From Margaritifera margaritifera (Eukaryota > Mollusca > Bivalvia > Unionida > Margaritiferidae), in contig JAQPZY010001037.1 of assembly GCA_029931535.1 (NCBI GenBank), positions 496,001 to 560,000 on the forward strand: a stretch of DNA of 64,000 bases, read 5' to 3'. The position numbers and the translations under genes are program-made. Positions 45,935-57,860 of the stretch are shown in pieces. Under the pieces are notes generated by a model. It saw only the letters and a program-made list of their open reading frames with translations. It searched no databases and was not told the DNA's origin. Each line of letters starts with the position of its first letter. Within the stretch, counting starts at the first letter, position 1.

Positions 45935-46600
45935 GTACCTAATTATAATGCAGTCCTTTTTATAAGGCAGGTATGGACATGGATCCTATGACATTATGTA
46001 ATAGTAATACTAGGTATAATATACAGCACTATAAGACAACCTCACCTATAACACGGTACATTTTTTATTAGACAAGTACGGTTATGGATGCCATTATATT
46101 ATGTATAATATACCGCACTATAAGGCAACCTCACCTATAACATGGTACATTTTAAATTAGACAAGTACTGTTATGGATGCCATTATATTATGTATAATGT
46201 ACCGCAGTATAAGGCAACCTCACCTATAACACGGTACATTTTTTATTAGACAAGTACGGTTATGGATGCCATTATATTATGTATAATGTACCGCAGTATA
46301 AGGCAACCTCACCTATAACAATGTACATTTTTTATTAGACAAGTACGGTTATGGATGCCATTATATTATGTACAATGTACCGCAGTATAAGGCAACCTCA
46401 CCTATAACACGGTACATTTTTTATTAGACAAGTACGGTTATGGATGCCATTATATTATGTATAATGTACCGCAGTATAAGGCAACCTCACCTATAACATG
46501 GTACATTTTTTATTAGACAAGTACGGTTATTGATGCCATTGTATTATGTAATAGTAATACTAGGTATAATATACCACAGTGTAAGGCACCTCACTTTAAA
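45935..46600. repeat. 89-bp tandem repeat, about six copies
   Basis: gacaagtacggttatggatg recurs at 46071, 46160, 46249, 46338, 46427 and 46516. Each unit includes the inverted-looking accgcagtataaggcaacct/cacctataacacggta. The edges are more diverged. Confidence 0.93.
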
Positions 46601-48517
46601 ACATGGTATCCTTTTATGGTTCCACTGAACAGCACAACAATGAGGGGTCATTGTTTCTATTATAAATTCATTATATTTATGTAATAGCAATGCAGTAGCA
46701 CCTGTCTTGAAAGACCACCCCTTCTTCCCAAAAAAACTATAGTCTCTCAAGACAGGTGATCTCATTACAGGTCATAACACTCTATAATCAATAAATCTGT
46801 ACTTTGAGAACCTGGTCTCTCAAGACAGGTGGTCTTTCATACCAGTGGTCTTTCAAGACATGTTTACTATACTGTGTATAATATACTGCAGTATATGGTG
46901 ATCTGACCTGTAATGTGGTATACTTTTGTGGCTCTGCTGAACAGCACAACAGTGAGGGATAATTGTTTCTATTATAAATTGTGCTAATGATGGCTAAATT
47001 ATACCATCAGTAACTTAATTACATACTGTATAGTGCGCACCTTAATATTCACAGCTTTAATACTGTATTCCATATTCATTCTTGTTCAGTTTCTCATGGA
47101 TATTGGCTTTCTTTTAAGTACTTGAGATGAGGCTTTAAGTTATCATTAAATTGTACATAATGAACATTCTATGTAATGCTGATAATTTTACTCACGATGT
47201 CAGTATCAGACTTCTCATACATGTATGTACATTTATAATCAAAACTATGTGTTACCTCTGTCTTTAAACACAGGTACATCATCGTTTTGACCACTGTTTT
47301 TTTTTACTTCAAGGGTCTTGACACTAAATGACCTTCATTTGTTGCTGTACTGTAAAACACCAAACCAAATCAAAGCAAACCATATTACATAGCTATCCAA
47401 TAGTACATCCCTGGATATTTACCTATAGCTATCCAATAGTACATCCCTGGATATTTACCTATAGCTATCCAATAGTACATCCCTGGATATTTACCTAGGG
47501 GTTGAATATTGTTTTGGTATCTTCTTTTTGTTACCAACAAATTTTTGAAGGAAAAACTGAACTGTAGAATTAGATGGCTTCTTTCCTACATGTAGGTACA
47601 TACTTAATCTTAAGGCAAGTTTAATTCAAAATGTTTTAGTGGCTATTACGATATTTCTAGCATGGCAAGGCCAGGGCGCCAACCTGTTAAATTTGTCACG
47701 AAGTGGGGTGGGATGGGTAGGTGAGTTAAAGGGGGTGGGCTTATTATCAGCCAAAGATTTCCTTAGAAAATATTTTTACAAATAAGGTGGATAGGTTATT
47801 ATCAAGCATGGGCTTGTCATTGGTAAATACGGTAATATGTTTACTATTAAATGTGAATTGACCATACAGTTCATTAGGTGTCAGTTTTAATGGTATCTAT
47901 AAACCATTAAGTAAAGTGCCCAATGTGAATTTATGTGTTTTCCATACATGAAATTTCCATAGAACCAATTTAAGTACCAGAAAAATTAAGTTGCAGCACC
48001 CCAAGTTGTGGCTAAAATGAAAGTTCAGAATCGGCAAGTGAAATGTTCATCTAACTCTTTGCTCTTTGGCAACCTTCATAATCATTATGTGGCAAATAAA
48101 AAATGGCATCAGAACCTTAAAATTACTTGTATATACCACATTTTACAGTGAAAAAACATTTGGCACATGCAATTTAACTCCCATCATAATCCCTTTTTGA
48201 TTTTGAGACTGCCAGCTCCTACATGTACATTAAGTTGCCATTTATACATGTGATTAATTTGGTTTACACTTATTTAAAGTAACTAGTCTAATACATGACC
48301 TGACAATCAACCTTACTTAATGATTCAAGTTGGGAAAAATGCAGACATGGAGAAAAGTAGGGAAAATTTAGTCAGCAGGACTCACGAGTATTAATTCAAC
48401 TCCCACAGTAAACCTATGGCAACACCATGATATTAAAAATTCAATAATTTTAAATTTCAAAATGTTCTTGATCAAACCTATATTTTCGCAGTATAGACTC
48501 ATCCTTGATGCAAGCTT
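46601..48517. other. non-coding stretch with repeat fragments
   Basis: 46690-46860 has direct and inverted copies of ctctcaagacaggtg / cacctgtcttgaaagac, a foldback-like arrangement. 47311-47382 is the 3' end of the SINE seen at 59305 (gctgtactgtaaaacaccaa...). No gene recognised. Confidence 0.4.
47393..47499. repeat. 36-bp tandem repeat, three copies
   Basis: Units start at 47393, 47429 and 47465 (ctatccaatagtacatccct...), identical apart from the end. Confidence 0.95.
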
Positions 48518-51500
48518 CTATGTAGAGAAAACCATATGTCCCGCTGCATTTTTTGGATCAACGTGTGTTTCAAACGTGTTTCCAATTCCATACCTAAAGA
48601 ATCAGGTGCTAATTTTCAGTAATGATAGTTCCAAAGCCAAGTCTGTAAAAGGACTAAAATTCCATCAAATAAACATTGTGTCAATTTTTTTTTCAGTTAC
48701 AAATAGGATAAGCTCACAAAAGATTCATTTTACTAAAATTTTACTTTTCATTATCAACCAATCATGGCCAACCAAAATCCATATACATGTATACTCTATT
48801 TTATCATCACCCATTTCTAGACTGGTTTTCATTTTCTATATAATTACATGTAGTACTGTGAGTCCTATAGAAAGATAGTTTAGAGAACTCCAAATAGTGA
48901 ATTTTAATGGCTAACCTGAGGCTGCAGCAGATGATGATGACCTATGACAGTTCTGTAAAACAGATTAAGGTATACTTTTAAAAATATGCATTTTTCATAA
49001 TTACTCTTTAATTTGCCTCAACTAAAACTATCACTTTTTGTCTGTCATCTACCATTAACTCCCCACTCAATGGATTTCTGCTCTCTCTGTCTATAATAAC
49101 AAACTTATTAGGGCTTTGTAATCTAAACTGTGAAATGGCCAATAAAATTTTCAAGTAGGTTGCCGTATGGCAACTAAAGTTTGATAGGTACTTGGAACAC
49201 TGAATTCTTCACAAAACCACAAAATAAATGAATTGGTTGTAACTTATAATACTGTAATTCATCCTGTTGGGAAATCATTATGTGTTTGTAGGCGTGTCTT
49301 AATAATGATAATAATAATAATAATACTGTAATGGCTTTAATTTTAGAGGGTGACAGTTTACCTTGTGACTCTCCAATTATTGACATATTTATGAATACTC
49401 ATGGACTCCTTTAATACTTCTCTCGCATTCATTTTTTCTGACCAAAGTGAAATCATTTCCTTGTAAAACACAATGCATACAGTTTATTTGGAGTGGGTTT
49501 TTTTTCTTTTGATACATGGTGTTAAGCAAATTAAAAATCACATTCATTACATTTGTGAGCACAGTAAGAAATGTAGACCATGATAAAACTGGGTTACAAC
49601 ATTTTTTATAGTTAGGCAACATAAATGAAGGAGGAGGTGTTCATATATAATAGGAGTACAAGTCACTATTAACCAGGAAGTTTAATAGCAGCAATACATT
49701 ATCCCATCACTATTATATAGCTTATTACTTTTTCGTGTCGAAAAATCTCGTCCGTTCGATGTGAAAAACATCCTCCCACTTAGAGTGGAGATTTTGTCAA
49801 CAAGTCACGTCACACCCGTGCACCTCTCCGCGCCTGCGCGAACATTTATCTTTTTCATGGACGCCATGGCTAATAGTTGTGTCGTGCGAACGTAACCAGA
49901 GAAAAATTGTCTGCTGTGGTTTTCAACCACGTTTGGGCTCTCCTTTCAGCCTAAATTCATCTGGGTTACATTTGTCCATCTCGTCTTATGTGTTTTATGC
50001 TGCCCTACGTCAGTGTTTGTTCTAGAAAGAGTCTTTCTAGATTGCCACGTGTATTCCGTCCTTAGGGGTTAGGGTACACCATATATTTTTTCTTTTCAGA
50101 AATACAATTTAGCTCACGGTAAGTCTTGTGTGTTCATTACAACGTAACATAGACAACCGGGATAGCGTCGCAATTAACAGGTGCATAATTCTACCAATTA
50201 AATATTTCATTAAATATTTTGTTTGCTAATTCATCAATTGTATTTTACAATAATAACCACGCGTGACTCGTCACATTACTATTCTGTACTTTCTTGAGAA
50301 CAATAAGTTTGTCAAGAAAACTAGACTTCTAATCCTTGTTAACATGTATATGTATATTGTTTACCTTTAGACAAAATCCACTGTGGTGCATATAGACTGC
50401 CAAAGTATATGCAAACAGAGCGAGGTAAACTGGTGTGCATATAGCACGCGATATATACAAAAAGGGTGAATTTTTCACGTGTGGAAATAAAAGGTGAGTT
50501 TTACACGTTTTATTATTGTATTATTTTATATAAAAATTGTTTACCTTTGAACATTCGCTGGGGTGCATTTAGCACGCAGTGGATGCAAAGAGGTCAGATG
50601 AACTGGTGTGTGTATAGTACGCGGTATATACAAACGAGGCGAGTTTTTCACGTGTGGAAATAATACAATATTGTTATTATTATTATTATATAATTGTTCC
50701 CCTGCAGATAAATTCGTAATTCAGGGAACAATTGGTTACCTTGTGCAAATATACTGGGGGTATATAACAACCGGTACATACAGACAGGTGAGTTTTACGT
50801 ATGAAGAATAATACAATATTATTTTTATTATTATTGTTCTCTTTCAGATAACATTTTTGTTCAGAGAACAATGTCGGGTCAGTCTGAGGAAGTATGGCCA
50901 CAAGAAGGGCCCTTGGGACACTTACCCAGACTGCTTCACGTGTTCAAGTGTACACGTAAGGAAAACGTTGTACCTCTCGGACAAAAAACACTAATGAAAT
51001 CTGCAATCTAGCCAATTCCAGACGCATGTATAAGGGCGGAAGAAACATTAATCCGCATCATCGACTGAATTTTCAAATTTTTTCTCTTATAGAGTCTCAA
51101 CCAGGAAGGAAGGGTAGGAACACACTGGGTGAAGACTAGTTCTATAAGCTCAGAACACTCCGGGGTCCCAGGAGTCTATGGGACCAATCTCAAGAGTCCG
51201 GAGACAGGTTGGGAACAGTAGCGTGTTGCTGCCTTCCACCAGGAGGGAAGTGCACCGCTTATATCAGAGTAGCATGTTGCTGCCTTCCACCAGGAGGGAA
51301 GTGCACTGCTTATATCAGAGGAGCGTTTTGCTGCCTTCCACCAGGAAGGAAGTGCACCGCTTATATCAGAGTAGCGTGTTGCTGCCTTCCACCAGGAAGG
51401 AATTGCACCGCTTATATCAGAGTAGCGTGTTGCTGCCTTCCGCGAGGAAGGAGGTGCACCACTCGTCTTAGGGTGGCGTGTCGCACCCTCTTGAATGGGA

Positions 51501-54500
51501 GGAGATGCACCACACCTTGTTTAGTGATGAAGACGAACTAGGCTGACATATCTATGTCGCCTAACTGACCATTGACCGGTGCCGACCGGTGACCGGTCCG
51601 GTCACCAGGCATTGACCGGTGACCAGTGACCGGTCCGGTCAATGGGCATTGACCGGTCAATGTATGATGACCGGTCACCGGTGACTTCGTCCCGGTGGCT
51701 GCTTACATCGTCACAGGCCGTCGGTCATCTCAACCTTTCAAACCTTATACCGGTCATCACCCAGAGGTCTCATAGTGTGGAGATAGGGGATCGGACAGAA
51801 AAAAAAAAAAAAAAAAAAACCTCTACCATCATACCTTGTACAGATTTGGGAGTCTGCCCACAGGGTTCAGATGAGGGAAGGGGATCGGATTGGGATCCCC
51901 CCTTTCCTATTATCCCAATGAATCCGTACAATAGGTGGGGCCCAGAGTAGAGGCGATGCCGCGGCTCGTGTCCCGGCATCGCCTTTTCATCAGGTGGCAT
52001 TCACCAGCAAGGCGAAAGCATAGCATCATCCACGGAAGACAAGCGGTCTAGTCTTTATCCTGGAACATCTAGAGCACATAGATGAACAAGTACGGGAAAT
52101 GGCGTCGGGTACACCTATGTCACTGTTTCAGAAGGACATAATGATGTCCAGCCACTCTCCTGCTCAGAGTGTTCTAGATGATGATGCATTTATCTACCCT
52201 TGTTGACTCCAGTGAGATCGAGGTAGAAACAGCTCTTTTGTCGCCTCCTATCAGTCCCACTAGTTCATCTCACTTAGATGATTTGGAAGAGATCTGGTCT
52301 TTTGATAACGCTGTAACTTGTGCCCAAAGCCATCTTGCGCACAACCCAAGAAGATCCTTTCCAGTTTAAAGATCTCTGGGATCCAGCCACAACCAGATCT
52401 CCTGCTCCTTCTACATTCCTCAACGATGGAGGAAATGTCATAGAGGTTTCCACAGGCTAGCCTGTACTAGACGGCGTAGAGGATGGTCTGTCCCTCCCTC
52501 TACTTTGAGACCTTGGTCTCTGCCTCTAATTACTGGGTACATTCCCGAAGTGGAAACCCATTAAGAACCTCTCCAGTTGGATGCAGATATGTCTCAAGTG
52601 GGTATTATAATTGAAGCCTGGGCATGCCTTCCTATTAAAATAATCAAGCCTTTGCGCAGAAAGGCCGGCTTCTGGTCACCATAGCTTCCCATACAGACCT
52701 CTTCTCGGCTACTTCGTTTAGTATGCTGGGGGAGGCTACTCTGAACCCAGCCACATTACAACGCATGCTGGAAACTGTGATCAAGACATCCCGGAATTCA
52801 CTCTCTGTCGCAATGGTTTTATCAGTGGAACTTCTAAGGGCTCCTCCTCTGGAAGCCAAGAGCCTCTTCGGAGGACTCATCCCCACTGGGGCTTCACAAG
52901 ATTTGAAGGATCATGAACATAGATCCTTCACAACTGCACCTGGCCCATCGTAATAGGCCAGGAAGCACACTAAGGTGAATTGCCCCCAGGGGCCACCCAC
53001 TAAATTTTTAAAAAACAGATGCAGCCCCAGTCCAATGCACAAGCTCAAATGAGACCTTCTCCTCCTGAGTAAAGTCCTAGGGACTCGTACCCTCTCCCGC
53101 CGTGCATTCCTCTCCTAATGTCCCTGTAGGTGCTTGTCTAGGCCTCTTTTCAAAGGCTTGGTCAAGTAACTTGAATGATGGGTGTGTCCTTTCTATGGTA
53201 AGTGAGGTTTACTGGCTTCAGTTTCGGGGAACAACCTCCTCTATCAAGGACCCCGATGTTCTTCACAAGTCCAATTTGGTGAATTTATAGGAAGAGGTGC
53301 ACACCCTTTTACAGAAAGGGGCAGTCAAGAGGTTCCTGAACGATCAGTCTCATGCATTCTACTTCCAATTCTTCCTGGTCATCAAGAAAAGTGGGATATT
53401 GTGTATCATTTTCGATTTCCCCCTGTTATACCGATGGGAATACCTCCGGGTTTGCTTGGACCAGGAAGTCTTTCAATTCTGGGTCCTGTCATTCGGAATC
53501 GCTTCTGCACCCCGAGTCTCCACCCATGTTATGGGAGTTGTAGTGCCCTATCTCTGATTACTGGGAACCCAGATTCTCCAGTATTTTAAGGAATAGCTGA
53601 TCCATAATGTTCATCACCTATAGAGATCCCCAGTCTCAGTCGAAACTGTGCTGGAGATGATCAAGATAGGTTTTTATGCCCAGTTAGGGCACTGCATTTC
53701 TATCTAAATGCTTCAAAAGTGGAAAAGAAGGGCAGGAAACGTCTTTTCCTTCCTCTTAAGGGTTTAATTGATATTTTGGCCTCCACTATTTCATGATGGA
53801 TTGTCACCACACATAAAGAGCTTATCAGTCCCTTACTGATAGAGACCTCTCTTTTACGAAACTTAAAGCCCATGAGGTTCGAGCAGTTACTGTCTCATGG
53901 GCCTATCTAATCACTCTTCCTTGGAGGACATCATGAAGGCAGCATTTTGGCGATCCCATACTACCTTCTCTACCTCCGCTAATTGCGCAGGTATTCTCTC
54001 CTGGGACCCATAGTTGCAACACAACATATGGCCCAGAGGGACCCCAACAATTTGTAAAGTGGATCTCTCCCTCAAATGGTGAGCACTTTCCATTTTTCTC
54101 TGTTTTTGATCAGTTTAACACATCAGCCTACCCGCCTAACTGACAAATTCAGCTATATAATAGTGATGGGATAATTTATTGCTGCTATTAAAATGTAGTT
54201 TTTTTGGGGGGGTAAAACTAATTTTAATTATGCAATACTTACCCATCACTATTTTCAAATGCCCTCCTCCCACCCCGCTCTGATGTCCTGACGTAATTTC
54301 GTCTATGAAAAAGATGAATGTTCACGCAGGCGCGGAGAGGTGCACGGGTGTGACGTGTCTTGTTGACAAAATCTCCACTCTAAGTGGGAGGATGTTCTTC
54401 ACATCGAACGGACAAGATTTTTCGACACATAAAAGTAATAAGCTATATAATAGTGATGGGTAAGTATTGCATAATTAAAATTAGTTTTACCCCCACAAAA

Positions 54501-56427
54501 AACTACATTTTAACTTGTCATAGATTTTATAAGATAAATGGTGAAATAAATTTATTGTCGAACTATGAGTGAACTCAAGTAGCAAAAACATTTTTGAATA
54601 GCTCTGTTCAGTTTTGGAACAAGAAAATTTTAAAGACTTTAGACTAGTTGTGTTGCCTTGCTCATTCATATGAAATAACGTATGCAGATACATTAATTGT
54701 TTGTCAGTTCATGAGTTAAATAATTTTTCTTCAGGGATTTGGCATTCAAAATATGAAAGGCAAAATACAGTATAAGCATTTCCCTTACAAATAGTTTTTA
54801 CTGCTGTGCTATAAGAACATGGTTAGTGGTAACTAGTGTTGTGATGAAAATACATTCAGATTGAAACAGACTGGTTCTTCACTTGCTATATATTTGCATG
54901 TAGTTCTTAGTGCATATCCATAATTGTTCCTGAAAAACCCAGTACTCATATTGTAGCGAATGTTGGCTACATGTGTCCAGAATGGCTCATATCACACATC
55001 AAGCATGTACAGTACTGTACTTCTTTTATTATGCATACATTTTTTCCATTATTCTCCATTATTCTGGTATATGTAGTTCGATCCAGGCAGCATAAGTTAC
55101 ACAGAAGTTTTGGTCAGGCTCTGCTTTTATAAGAAAATTTAGCTTCACCATTTTTTGGGATAATATAGGTCATGCATGTCAAAATTGAAATAATGAATAT
55201 TTAATATAATACCCATAAATGCCATAATAAGCACACATACCCTCCCCATTTTGGTCAAAACTAGCATAAAACTTATCCATTTCTAAGCATGCCTCAGTCC
55301 TTGCCTGTCTCTAGAGGGAAGCAACTGCTAAAATACGTCTAGAACATCATGATTTTCTCAGAACCTTCAACCATTCATGAATTATATCATTACCACTTGG
55401 CGTGGTAAGTAAGTTTCAAGAAATATATCATACATGTGTTTTTTGGTAACACTAAACAGTTTTCTGCTATGGCCATGGTCAAGGATATGTCCACTTTGAA
55501 GCCACATATTATCAAAATTAAACTCTAGAACCATCAACAGGTATACATATTCAAACTAGTCAGAGAATGGACAAACTGAATCAGTAAAACATTGAAACGA
55601 CAAAGCTGATCCTTCTGAAATTTCTGTAATTGCCACTATTAGAGCCAAAGATGTTGGAAAATCTCTAAAACTTGCAATTTTCAACTCCATAAAGAATGTA
55701 TACTGAACAAAATCTGAGATTTTATTATATAAGTTGGTGACAATTGGGTTCCAAGTATCCTTAAAATGAAAAGGAAAGTGAAACATGAACAGATTGATTT
55801 TCCACAAAATCACTCTGTATGAAGAGTTTGGGAAACACAAAAATAACTACAATAAAATGTGCAGCCACTTGTGCATATTGTAGGCCAAACTCAATCATGA
55901 ACCTAGCTAGAATACCGTATTATTCGCGTATAGCCCTGATACCAACTGCAAACTGCATAGACCCAGATCTGCCATTGCACAATGAGCCAGCAGATCTGGG
56001 TCTATGCAGTAGAACAAACAACATAGACCCTGTTCTGCTGGCGCATTATGCAATGGCAGATCAGGGTCTATGTTGTTTGCATTTGGACTCAGGCTATATG
56101 TGAGTATAAACGGGAAATGTGTTTTTGCACTAGAACCATCCCGTTGTCCACATAGTATCAAATCATGCATTCTTGACAGAACTGTACATAACAAGGGAGA
56201 AACAAAAAGTGTGAATGTTTCATCAATCAAAAATTGACACCAAAGCCAATCATACGGAACTGTATATGAAAATTCAGAAGTTTGTAAAATCTTCGTACTG
56301 TGTTATAATACGCTTGATTACCAATAATACTGTACCTGTTTTTCCTTGCTGCGTGCAAAAAGAAACTACCTAAAGGCCCAGTTAAGTACCATTCAGTAGT
56401 GTCTTGTGTAACGTTTTTATGATCCAT
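48518..56427 (-). CDS. candidate three-exon gene, 69-residue protein of unknown function
   Basis: Exon 1 56427-56370 (ATG; MDHKNVTQDTTEWYLTGPL, one base left over), exon 2 49437-49362 (two bases, then KMNAREVLKESMSIHKYVNN, WRVT, two bases left over), exon 3 48593-48518 (one base, then YGIGNTFETHVDPKN, AAGHMVFST, TAG). Donors are G|GTAGTT and AAG|GTAAAC; acceptors are tttggtcag and gattctttag. Both junction phases fit, completing a Glu and an Arg codon, and the total is exactly 70 codons. The exon 2-3 junction is the stronger; exon 1 is less certain because intron 1 is nearly 7 kb. That intron holds a DIRS-type element and a double-hairpin MITE. No signal peptide or membrane segment is seen. 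Family unknown. Confidence 0.45.
48600..49361. other. intron 2 region of the candidate 69-residue gene
   Basis: Non-coding apart from chance frames. A plus-strand 138-residue frame at 48462-48878 overlaps exon 3 antisense and is rejected. An (ata)n run lies at 49303-49325. Confidence 0.3.
50355..50870. repeat. degenerate 150-200-bp repeats in the DIRS 5' region
   Basis: Three diverged units share ttgtttaccttt, gcatatagcacgcg.tatata, gaggcgagtttttcacgtgt and ggaaataatacaatatt. They may be part of the element's untranslated leader. Confidence 0.65.
51218..51530. repeat. 51-bp (17-codon) tandem repeat, about six copies
   Basis: Units start at 51218, 51269, 51320, 51371 and 51422, with a diverged sixth (gtagcgtgttgctgccttcc...). 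Two plus frames stay open through the repeat. It lies in the 5' part of the DIRS element. Confidence 0.9.
51565..51695. repeat. array of ACCGGT palindromes
   Basis: Dense repetition of gaccggtgaccggtccggtc and cattgaccggtcaatg, self-complementary at several scales. GC-rich against an AT-rich background. Confidence 0.85.
52080..54000 (+). pseudogene. DIRS gag, RT and tyrosine-recombinase remnants
   Basis: Gag-like: LSVAMVLSVELLRAPPLEAK near 52800. RT: SNLNDGCVLSMVSEVYWLQF near 53160, LLQKGAVKRF and FYFQFFLVIKKSG near 53300-53395, then a jump to LSFGIASAPRVSTHVMG at 53490-53545, so the block with the catalytic aspartates is missing. Recombinase: KAHEVRAVTVSWAY at 53860 (the conserved H..R pair) and, one base out of frame, NHSSLEDIMKAAFWRSHTTF at 53912-53971. 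The tyrosine-bearing end is lost. These word pairs are typical of DIRS pol proteins. Confidence 0.85.
54186..54515. repeat. 330-bp foldback sharing the DIRS terminal sequence
   Basis: Arms of about 65 bases: aaaatgtagttttttt..taaaactaattttaattatg to 54257, and its reverse complement 54446-54515. The loop carries about 150 bases of the DIRS left end in inverted orientation. It looks like a MITE-like or solo-end derivative next to the DIRS right end. Confidence 0.75.
54516..55555. other. non-coding stretch
   Basis: Intron-like sequence. 55200-55400 resembles 37830-38000 (see there). Confidence 0.3.
55556..55759 (-). CDS. candidate terminal exon of an unidentified gene
   Basis: Minus strand. 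A strong acceptor (gtttcactttccttttcattttaag) is followed by 67 codons in phase 0 and a TAG. It reads DTWNPIVTNLYNKISDFVQY, then FFMELKIASFRDFPTSLAL and IVAITEISEGSALSF. Amphipathic helical composition. No family recognised. If the 69-residue gene is real this exon lies inside its first intron on the same strand, so it would be a separate or alternative transcript, or a chance frame. Confidence 0.32.
   Translation of the reverse strand, partial: DTWNPIVTNLYNKISDFVQYTFFMELKIASFRDFPTSLALIVAITEISEGSALSFQCFTDSVCPFSD
55914..56112. mobile_element. double-hairpin MITE, copy 6
   Basis: Ends accgtattattcgcgtatag and gctatatgtgagtataaacgg. The hairpins centre on cagatctgccattgcacaatgagccagcagatctg and tctgctggcgcattatgcaatggcaga, joined by gtagaacaaac. 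Confidence 0.85.
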
Positions 56428-57249
56428 GTGTGGGAAACCTCATGAGGACAAAGAAAATGTGAAAAGTAACAATAAACACAATTAAAGTAATCCACTGGAT
56501 CTTATTTAAGCGTAAAAAATAGAAATAATTTTTTTTTAAAAAGTGTACAATAATATAGATTTTCTAATCTGGTATAGCTCAAATTTTGACCTAAAATAGT
56601 GAAATATGCTTATGCACTTTTTTACCTTTGACCCCGGTGTCAATGTTTATATTTTTTTGGGAGGGTTTATCTTAAGTTTTTTGTGCAATTCTTTATATTT
56701 ACATTTCTAGACCTTAGTCAATAAAGTGCTATATAGTTTTGTAGTACAAGATGAATTGTTTGAGAAAAGAAATGAAAATTGCACGCTGCTTTTAAATTGC
56801 CTGTATTTTAATTGCTGTGCTTAATAGATACACAAACCTTACATGAAAAACTATTATATGAAAAACTATTGTTCAAATCTGAACTTTAATCATAAGCATC
56901 AAGTCTCATAATTTTATGTAACTTCAACATATTTGCATTTACAGGTCTAAATACAGGAAAAATTACAAATTACCTTTGTATTTCATCTGTATTTTTGTTT
57001 CTTTTTTTAATGAAAAATTTTAAGAATGTCTAAAAATACTCTATTATTTAGTAGTTCAGCCATACATGTATATGGTATATGTGTATGTCTGTTAAAATTT
57101 TATATCCATGTTGTGAAAATAACAGGTGTAGAATAGGTAACAGTTAATAAACAGTTTTGCTTGTTATTTATTCTAGTATACAAATATCTGTCATCTCATG
57201 TCCACATATGAGGTTACACAGTTGCCTGTTGAGTTCATTACCTGTTCAG
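56428..57249. other. non-coding stretch
   Basis: Upstream of the putative start of the 69-residue gene. AT-rich; no promoter motif recognised. Confidence 0.3.
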
Positions 57250-57860
57250 GTGTTACTTGCATAGAATATTAAGAAATTTATCCCTACTCATTCTTTTGGG
57301 ATGAAGTATATATTGATGTCACATTTAGTTGTCCAGTAAAAATCAATATATGATTTATGCACCAATCCCATGGCCATAACCAATGCAAAAAAGAGTTTCA
57401 ATTCATCTGGTGTGACAGGCTTCCATTATCAATCAAGTCCGCCCCATTTACTCTCAGTTCTGCATAAAGATCTGTTTGATCTATGATTAAATACAAGAAA
57501 TCCTCATTAAAGACTATTCTTAAATAGTCAGTAGGCTTGGTCTTCTGCAGCAGTACGTTTAATTTTCAAAATATCACTAAATAGGGGGTTAACAGGCAAA
57601 CCATCTGTTTTTGTCCAACCAGCATGTATATTGGTCTCGTATTCAGCATAATTTTTGGGAGCAAAATCACTCATTGGTATTTCAAGTAACAATTTCCAAG
57701 GTACAATAATCTCATTTCATTCAAAACTTTCAAAATCATTGTCATCATTGCTATCATTGTCATCATTGTCATCATTGTCATCATTGCTATCATCAGCCAG
57801 GATTTGCTGACTGAAATGGTAGAACTATGACAATGCATGTTCCAGGGCCCATTGTGCCAA
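57250..57860 (-). pseudogene. piggyBac-type transposase relic
   Basis: Minus-strand pieces in order: an acidic run DDSNDDNDDNDDN (57735-57795), then NIHAGWTKTDGLPVNPLFSD, then DFLYLIIDQTDLYAELRVNG (about 57440-57510), then, in another frame, PVTPDELKLFFALVMAMGLV followed by HKSYIDFYW (57320-57412). The triad of a T(N/D).YA motif, an ELK.F..L...MG motif and a YW a few residues later is characteristic of the piggyBac (DDE_Tnp_1_7) N-terminal half. Frameshifts separate the pieces and no catalytic DDD region is seen, so this is a dead fragment. Confidence 0.6.

Larger units (their letters stand above)
49676..54186 (+). mobile_element. degraded DIRS-type tyrosine-recombinase retrotransposon
   Basis: The left end (tttaatagcagcaatacattatcccatcacta...) is inverted at the right end (54186-54150). 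A further 150 bases of the left end (tgtcgaaaaatctcgtccgt...gcgcctgcgcg) appear inverted at 54460-54305. Interior pieces, all plus strand: gag-like frames about 52080-52970, RT of DIRS type (53100-53557) and the tyrosine-recombinase C-terminus (53855-54000). Inverted termini plus RT plus recombinase define the DIRS order. Frameshifts, a large deletion inside RT and the loss of RNase H and most of the recombinase make it inactive. Confidence 0.8.

Noticed and set aside
48462..48878. 138-residue plus-strand ORF
   Set aside because: Low-complexity hydrophobic composition; overlaps the better-supported minus-strand exon at 48518-48593.
52178..53557. Several short plus-strand ORFs as host genes
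   Set aside because: They contain DIRS gag and RT words and lie between the inverted ends of that element.
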